Below are positions 30,901 through 34,892 of a stretch of DNA of 34,892 nt, piece after piece. How positions within the stretch are numbered: position 1 is the stretch's first letter; the number at the start of each line of letters is the position of its first letter. A model generated the notes under the pieces. The model worked only from the letters and a program-made list of their open reading frames with translations. It was not told where the DNA came from and searched no databases. Made by a program: the position numbers and the translations under genes. The DNA comes from Candidatus Dojkabacteria bacterium (GTDB lineage: Bacteria; Patescibacteriota; Dojkabacteria; SC72; WJKH01), in NCBI GenBank assembly GCA_014729235.1, contig WJKH01000003.1:1-34892 (forward strand). Reading direction: 5' to 3'.

Positions 30901-30953
30901 TCAAAATTTAACCCGCATACTTTTAACGGGTGTTTCTTAATTTTTATACCCAA
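27939..30953 (-). CDS. polA: DNA polymerase I (likely start MEENPLFIAID at 30884)
   Basis: FEN domain (FIAIDANAIIHRAYHAY, GYEADDILG, VSGDKDLLQL), polymerase motifs DYSQIESR, GRRRYISGLNARARGSRQAAIREAVNMPIQGGVSDLMK, QVHDEFIFEV. Confidence 0.97.
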   Translation of the reverse strand: MGIKIKKHPLKVCGLNFDIFIEIMEENPLFIAIDANAIIHRAYHAYPPTISTTAGEQTNAVYGFTSMLLEVLKRFEPKYIVCAFDTPKPTFRHQKFADYKAHRTKPDEELIDQFPMVEKVLDAFNIPIVKREGYEADDILGAFAYEVADGKWGTQGLDMVIVSGDKDLLQLINDHVQVCLPQGSFKTLMNFDKNRTYKKYGYYPRQVVDYKAMVGDSSDNIPGIKGIGDKTARRLLEKYDSLDAIYKNIEDIDSARVKNLLTEGVEQAEISRELAEIDQDIDVGVALEDCLMRDFDKQKVLDLFVDYEFKSLINKLPESVDEQRERGNGAGNNGLQIDMFANNSPSGSNAAMESVAKDLVSDEKALSYIKELLSNNGKSVLFCYLEGEEFTDGWALFVGEGAVGKADDKAEGYVITSQSGEESSINQILIDLATSFTSGEARETYWYQWEEFTSMLRSRLSGHLDSKENLELWEGVKSYSKGVFDIKLASHLMYAGKKDYSLSALAFWHLSKAIRQQFTKSDAGSCIQIVRDISLKVIKKFNSIQKLWKAKSVGVSGLIQDNWRNLRKSYAKQLEFNENLDDPVQIQVIKNIESPVSCVLAEMENRGILLDFEKLEEMESMLADKVAKYEKKAWEMVGHEFNIASPKQLSDVIYNELGIEPVRSGKAGRSTREAILREISDQHPLIDYVLKYREVSKMHGTYVKAFIDLVKPEVREGRSPVIHTDFIQTGSSSGRFASQNPNLQNIPIVGDWADQLRETFIPRSGYVFASVDYSQIESRFMAELSKDELLMQNFIEKKDIHRATAAKIFDKDESEVTGEERRVGKTVNFGVLYGQTAFGLANQLDISREEAGRYINEYFENYSGVAEYIDKIGKTVRKLGYVETIFGRRRYISGLNARARGSRQAAIREAVNMPIQGGVSDLMKLSMLAVSDVIDEKFVDNGVPRAYMVLQVHDEFIFEVENEVIDEFGDKISQIMTDVGPNLNFEVPLEVHFASGESLGQLGK

Positions 30954-31281
30954 AGTGGCTTTTAATATCTACAAACTGATTAACTCCACCTGGGGATACT
31001 CACAATTAAACCCGTTAGCAGTAATTCTACCACCCATGCAGCCTCAAACCAAGTTTCCCTCCAGGCTTCACAAATCGGAAATAAGATCTACTCCCTGATT
31101 ACAAACTCTTTCGAGGTAAATACCACCCGCTTCCTAGCCCTCTACTTATAACTCGAGACAGCATGAAAATTGCAATAACCACCAGAAAGCTGAGATCAAG
31201 ACAGATGGGCACGCACTGTACGTGAAAACCGTTAAACCCAGGACAGAACCTGTAAATTTTGCGCGTCAGATTTATCAGCGG

Positions 31282-33225
31282 CTAACCAATAATTTCATTT
31301 AGCTCATCCTTCAACACTACCTCATTCGCAAGCAAAGCAGCCACTAATGCCTCGACCTTATCCCGGTTTCTCTCAAGAATACTGCGAGCCTCATCAAGCA
31401 CAGAGCCAATTATCATCCGAACCTCTTCATCAATTATTTTTGCAGTCTCTTCGCTATATCCGTGACCCGAGTCATATTTATATCCAAGATACGAAGACTC
31501 CTCTTCATCGCTAAATCTGACAAATCCAAGCTTCTTACTCATACCGAATTTCTTGACCATCTTTTTGGCCACCTCCGTAGCACTTTTAATATCTTCCGAT
31601 GCACCTCCGGAAACATCCTCCAGGAACATCTCTTCAGCAAGATAACCCCCCGTTGCATGCTGGATTTGAGCCAGCATCTGTGTCCGAGTAGTAAAAGACG
31701 AATCTTCTTTAGGAACAAAGACCGTTACACCACCCGTATAACCGCGAGGAATAATTGACACCTGTTCAACAGGGTCAGCCCCTTTAGTAAATTGAGCAAC
31801 AATTGCATGACCGGCCTCATGATAAGCTACACGCTTGATATCATCTTCAGTTCTCTTATTTTTCTTTTGCCGCCCTAATTTCACCTTGAGATACGATTCC
31901 AGCAGATCTTCCTGTTTAATAACCTTGCGATTATCCTTTGCACTCATTATAGCGGCTTCATTTAATAGATTTTCCAAATCAGCCCCTGAATACCCAATCG
32001 TCTTCTTAGCAATTAAATCCAGATCCACATCATCCCCAAACTTCTTCCCCTTTGAATGAACCTTCATAATCTCCTTTCTACCCTCATAATCAGGCATCTG
32101 CACAACAACAGTCCTGTCAAAACGCCCCGGTCTCAAAATTGCCGGATCCAAAGTATCAGGCCGATTGGTAGCAGCCAAAATAATTATGTTATTTCGATCC
32201 TCCAACCCATCCATTTCTACTAATAATTGGTTCAGAGTCTGTTCAGTATTTCCGGAATGAAGAACAGTCCCTCGCTTTTTAGCTATTGCATCGACCTCAT
32301 CAATGAAAATAATACAAGGAGTTGCACGTTTAGCTTTCTTAAATAAGTCCCGAACACGTGATGCGCCAGCACCCACAAGCATTTCTTCAAATTCAGAACC
32401 TGAAGTGTGGAAAAACGGCACACCTGCCTCACCTGCAACAGCCTTTGCCAGAAGCGTCTTTCCGGTTCCAGGAGCTCCAACAAGCAACACTCCTTTTGGA
32501 ATTCTAGCGCCCGCCTCAAAATACTTTTTAGGGTTTTTCAAAAAGTCTACTACCTCAACCAATTCTTCCTTAGAATCATCAATCCCGGCCACATCATCAA
32601 AAGTCGTCTTCACCTTCTTGCCAAAAATTAATCTGGCCTTGGACTGGCCAAATTCAAGAATTTTCCCTCCTGATGACTGCATATTTTTAACCAGCATAAA
32701 AAGGAGAACAACACCAGCGATCAGGATTCCTGACCAGATCAAATCTCCCAATCCAAACTCAGCGTTAGGCCTGTACTCATAGGATTCCAATACAATTCCA
32801 CGCTCTGCCATCATAGACTCAAAGCTTTGATCACCAGCATTTTTTATAAGAGCATATTTTCTTGACTTCGCCTCTTTCTCAACAGCCCCAACCTTTATTG
32901 TATCAACCTGCTCAAGTATTACATAGCCATTCCGCTCAATAACGTTTTCATAATTGCCTTCTTTCACATCACTGACTACTTCCGACAAAGGCACCTGTTC
33001 CCCTTTGAAATCGACAAAGACTGATACCAGCCAAATCCCCAGAATCACAATACTTAAGATTATACTAATGATCACTCCCAGTCGCTTTTTCCCAACAACA
33101 CTAGGGAGTTTTCTAATATCAGGCATTTTATTCCCGCCATTTTTTCCACTATTATTCTGTTGCTTCCCCGAAGTTTTTCCGCCCGATGCCTTCGAAGAGT
33201 CCTCTTTCGATACATTTACATTCAT
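31282..33225 (-). CDS. ftsH: ATP-dependent zinc metalloprotease FtsH
   Basis: Walker A GAPGTGKTLLAKA, SRH region ATNRPDTLDPAILRPGRFDR, HEAGH zinc motif, N-terminal TM segments. Confidence 0.97.
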   Translation of the reverse strand: MNVNVSKEDSSKASGGKTSGKQQNNSGKNGGNKMPDIRKLPSVVGKKRLGVIISIILSIVILGIWLVSVFVDFKGEQVPLSEVVSDVKEGNYENVIERNGYVILEQVDTIKVGAVEKEAKSRKYALIKNAGDQSFESMMAERGIVLESYEYRPNAEFGLGDLIWSGILIAGVVLLFMLVKNMQSSGGKILEFGQSKARLIFGKKVKTTFDDVAGIDDSKEELVEVVDFLKNPKKYFEAGARIPKGVLLVGAPGTGKTLLAKAVAGEAGVPFFHTSGSEFEEMLVGAGASRVRDLFKKAKRATPCIIFIDEVDAIAKKRGTVLHSGNTEQTLNQLLVEMDGLEDRNNIIILAATNRPDTLDPAILRPGRFDRTVVVQMPDYEGRKEIMKVHSKGKKFGDDVDLDLIAKKTIGYSGADLENLLNEAAIMSAKDNRKVIKQEDLLESYLKVKLGRQKKNKRTEDDIKRVAYHEAGHAIVAQFTKGADPVEQVSIIPRGYTGGVTVFVPKEDSSFTTRTQMLAQIQHATGGYLAEEMFLEDVSGGASEDIKSATEVAKKMVKKFGMSKKLGFVRFSDEEESSYLGYKYDSGHGYSEETAKIIDEEVRMIIGSVLDEARSILERNRDKVEALVAALLANEVVLKDELNEIIG

Positions 33226-33346
33226 TTTTATTTGTGAAACTAATCTTAATTGAAACTTTGCGTAACTTTTAATTACAAGTGAATAAATTTCCTACCCATT
33301 ATTAATAAATCTCTCCGAATATAGGGAAATCTACAGCATTTTATCA

Positions 33347-33420
33347 TAGCAGGGGTGGGAATTGAACCCACGACCTCAGGTTTATGAATCCTGTGCTCTT
33401 ACCAACTGAGCTACCCTGCC
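33347..33420 (-). tRNA. tRNA with CAT anticodon (elongator Met or lysidine-Ile2)
   Basis: GGCAGGGTAGCTCAGTTGGTAAGAGCACAGGATTCATAAACCTGAGGTCGTGGGTTCAATTCCCACCCCTGCTA. Confidence 0.92.
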
Positions 33421-33436
33421 CCCGCTAACCTATAGT
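33420..33436 (-). repeat. Solo 3' arm of the rRNA hairpin element (ACTATAGGTTAGCGGGG) abutting the tRNA 5' end
   Basis: Same 17-mer as at 22649-22665 and 20576-20592. Confidence 0.85.
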
Positions 33437-33541
33437 CCTTAATTTTAAACAGAATGAAAAAATCATTCAACCACTCTCAGAAATTTACTTCTGTCATAAA
33501 TCAAATTCCCAAGCGTATTGTAGTTATTTTATCAGAAACCG

Positions 33542-34075
33542 CTAAAAAATGGAAACAAAACGGTTAATCTCAAGCCTCAGCCCTTCTACATCCCCATAGT
33601 GATGGTCATTCCCAGCAACCTCAGCAAATTGAGCATTTTCCAACCCTTGAGATTCAACCAGATTCTTTAAGTCTAAAAACGCACATGCTGGATCATTGGT
33701 TTTTTGGATAAATAAAATTGGGATACTAATATGAGAAATCAACTCTCCAAAGGAATAACCAAGCCGAGAAGCAAAGCCAACGGCACTCCCTACAAAAACA
33801 CAGAATTTGGGATCGAGAATAGATTCTTTGATAGCAAGCAAAGTAAGAATAGTGCCAGCCGATTTTGCAAATACACCATAACCGGAGAACTCATTCATTG
33901 CCTCATCGAGTCTATGAAGCTCCTGTTGCATATTTATAAATTTCTGAGAATCGTCCAGCCAATGATTGTATCTGAGAATCTTGTGCTGCTGAAATTCATC
34001 ACGCAGTTTTTCGCTCACTTCCTCTATCCACTCTTCGTTTCGGGGACTATTACCCGGGAGCAGCAGTATGTTCAT
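33542..34075 (-). CDS. Alpha/beta-hydrolase-like protein
   Basis: MNILLLPGNSPRNEEW (oxyanion-like region), nucleophile elbow FAKSAGT, PILFIQKTNDPAC, C-terminal GNDHHYGD. Confidence 0.6.
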   Translation of the reverse strand: MNILLLPGNSPRNEEWIEEVSEKLRDEFQQHKILRYNHWLDDSQKFINMQQELHRLDEAMNEFSGYGVFAKSAGTILTLLAIKESILDPKFCVFVGSAVGFASRLGYSFGELISHISIPILFIQKTNDPACAFLDLKNLVESQGLENAQFAEVAGNDHHYGDVEGLRLEINRFVSIF

Positions 34076-34228
34076 GATATTCGTTTTTACAACTAAAAAC
34101 TTGTATACTTGTCATATACCCAGCGGGGTATAAGGATCCTGTCTTTCCAGTGTCAATCCACAACAGAAATCAGCACACAATCAAGATTTCAAGAGGACAA
34201 GAGATGTGCGGAAGCTTCTTAGCTCAGA

Positions 34229-34786
34229 CTATACCCTATTCATATATAACCCACTGTCAGTGTTAATTCTGACAACATCACCTTTTTCAACGAACATAGG
34301 AACTTGAACTTTGTATCCCGTCTCAGTAACAACCTCTTTCAAGGCATTATTTGCAGTATCCCCTTTAACAGCAGGAGCTGCCTCTACAACTTTCAAGTCA
34401 ACAGTTGGATTCTCACGTATGTTTACAACTTTGCCTTCGTGAAGCATAGTCAGAATCTTCTCGCCCTCCTTCAGAAATTTTGAGTAGTCTCCTAAAACTT
34501 TGGAGGGAATTGACACAGTTTCATATGTCTCCATATCCATAAAGAAAACACCGCTATCATTAGAGTACAGATACTGCATCTCTTTGGTCTCAAGCTCAAT
34601 TGCATCAAGCTTGGTGCCTGCTTTTACAGTTTTTTCCAAAGTATTACCAGTTGTGAGGTTTTTAAGCTTTAAAATTATCAGGCCTCCTTGTCGACCTTGG
34701 GTTTTAAGCTTTCTATCAAGCACATTATGCACCTCCCCATCAATCAGAAGTTTCATGCCTTTAGCAAACTGATCTGTCTCTGCCAT
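34229..34786 (-). CDS. efp: Elongation factor P
   Basis: EF-P fold: FAKGMKLLIDGEVHNVLDRKLKTQGRQGGLIILKLKNL, MQYLYSNDSGVFFMDMETYETVSIP, C-terminal GDVVRINTDSGLYMNRV. Confidence 0.95.
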   Translation of the reverse strand: MAETDQFAKGMKLLIDGEVHNVLDRKLKTQGRQGGLIILKLKNLTTGNTLEKTVKAGTKLDAIELETKEMQYLYSNDSGVFFMDMETYETVSIPSKVLGDYSKFLKEGEKILTMLHEGKVVNIRENPTVDLKVVEAAPAVKGDTANNALKEVVTETGYKVQVPMFVEKGDVVRINTDSGLYMNRV

Positions 34787-34827
34787 TTAGGCAAATTACA
34801 CTAAAATTATCATGGAATTCTTTATTA

Positions 34828-34892
34828 TTGCGGGAGTCGGACTCGAACCGACGACCTTCAGGTTATGAGCCTGACGAGCTGCCGCTGCTCCA
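34828..34892 (-). tRNA. Initiator tRNA-fMet (CAT), 5' end truncated by the window
   Basis: TGGAGCAGCGGCAGCTCGTCAGGCTCATAACCTGAAGGTCGTCGGTTCGAGTCCGACTCCCGCAA, initiator-like D arm and CTCATAA loop. Confidence 0.9.

Noticed and set aside
32303-32782. 159-aa plus-strand ORF antisense to ftsH
   Set aside because: Mirror of a conserved AAA+ coding region; composition typical of antisense shadow.

Overview
The window is a chromosomal segment with features typical of a Candidate Phyla Radiation (Patescibacteria)-like bacterium. This assignment rests on the insertion-rich rRNA genes and the gene repertoire and was not tested phylogenetically. Nearly all housekeeping genes lie on the minus strand: leuS, a CYTH-domain protein, a LysM/M23 peptidase, rho, radA, clpC-type AAA+, rpsA, nth, a polA / metallophosphoesterase / ATP-dependent DNA ligase cluster, ftsH, an alpha/beta-hydrolase-like protein and efp. 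Peptide deformylase and one orphan ORF are on the plus strand. A complete minus-strand rRNA operon (16S - tRNA-Ile(GAT) - tRNA-Ala(TGC) - 23S - 5S) spans about 25.09-17.63 kb, with a recognisable promoter, 16S processing stem and terminator. The main finding is that the operon is colonised by several RNA-level insertions. (1) A group I intron sits at the 23S position equivalent to E. coli U1917/A1918. It carries a LAGLIDADG homing-endonuclease ORF in the P6 loop, and the ORF is broken by a single-base frameshift. (2) A family of hairpin elements has a shared terminal motif, CCCCGCTAACTTATAGT...ACTATAGGTTAGCGGGG. It occurs at 23S H25 (with a GIY-YIG nuclease ORF whose stop codon lies inside the terminal motif), 23S H45 and 16S V1, and as a solo 3' arm abutting the 5' ends of two tRNA genes. 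All arm-to-arm differences are G-U wobbles in the rRNA-sense strand. This looks like an RNA-gene-colonising element family that I do not recognise as described. Other observations include a roughly 140-155 bp element present twice (one copy with 18-bp terminal inverted repeats), REP-like tandem palindromes, a tRNA remnant in the ITS, and an edge-truncated exported protein missing from the ORF track.
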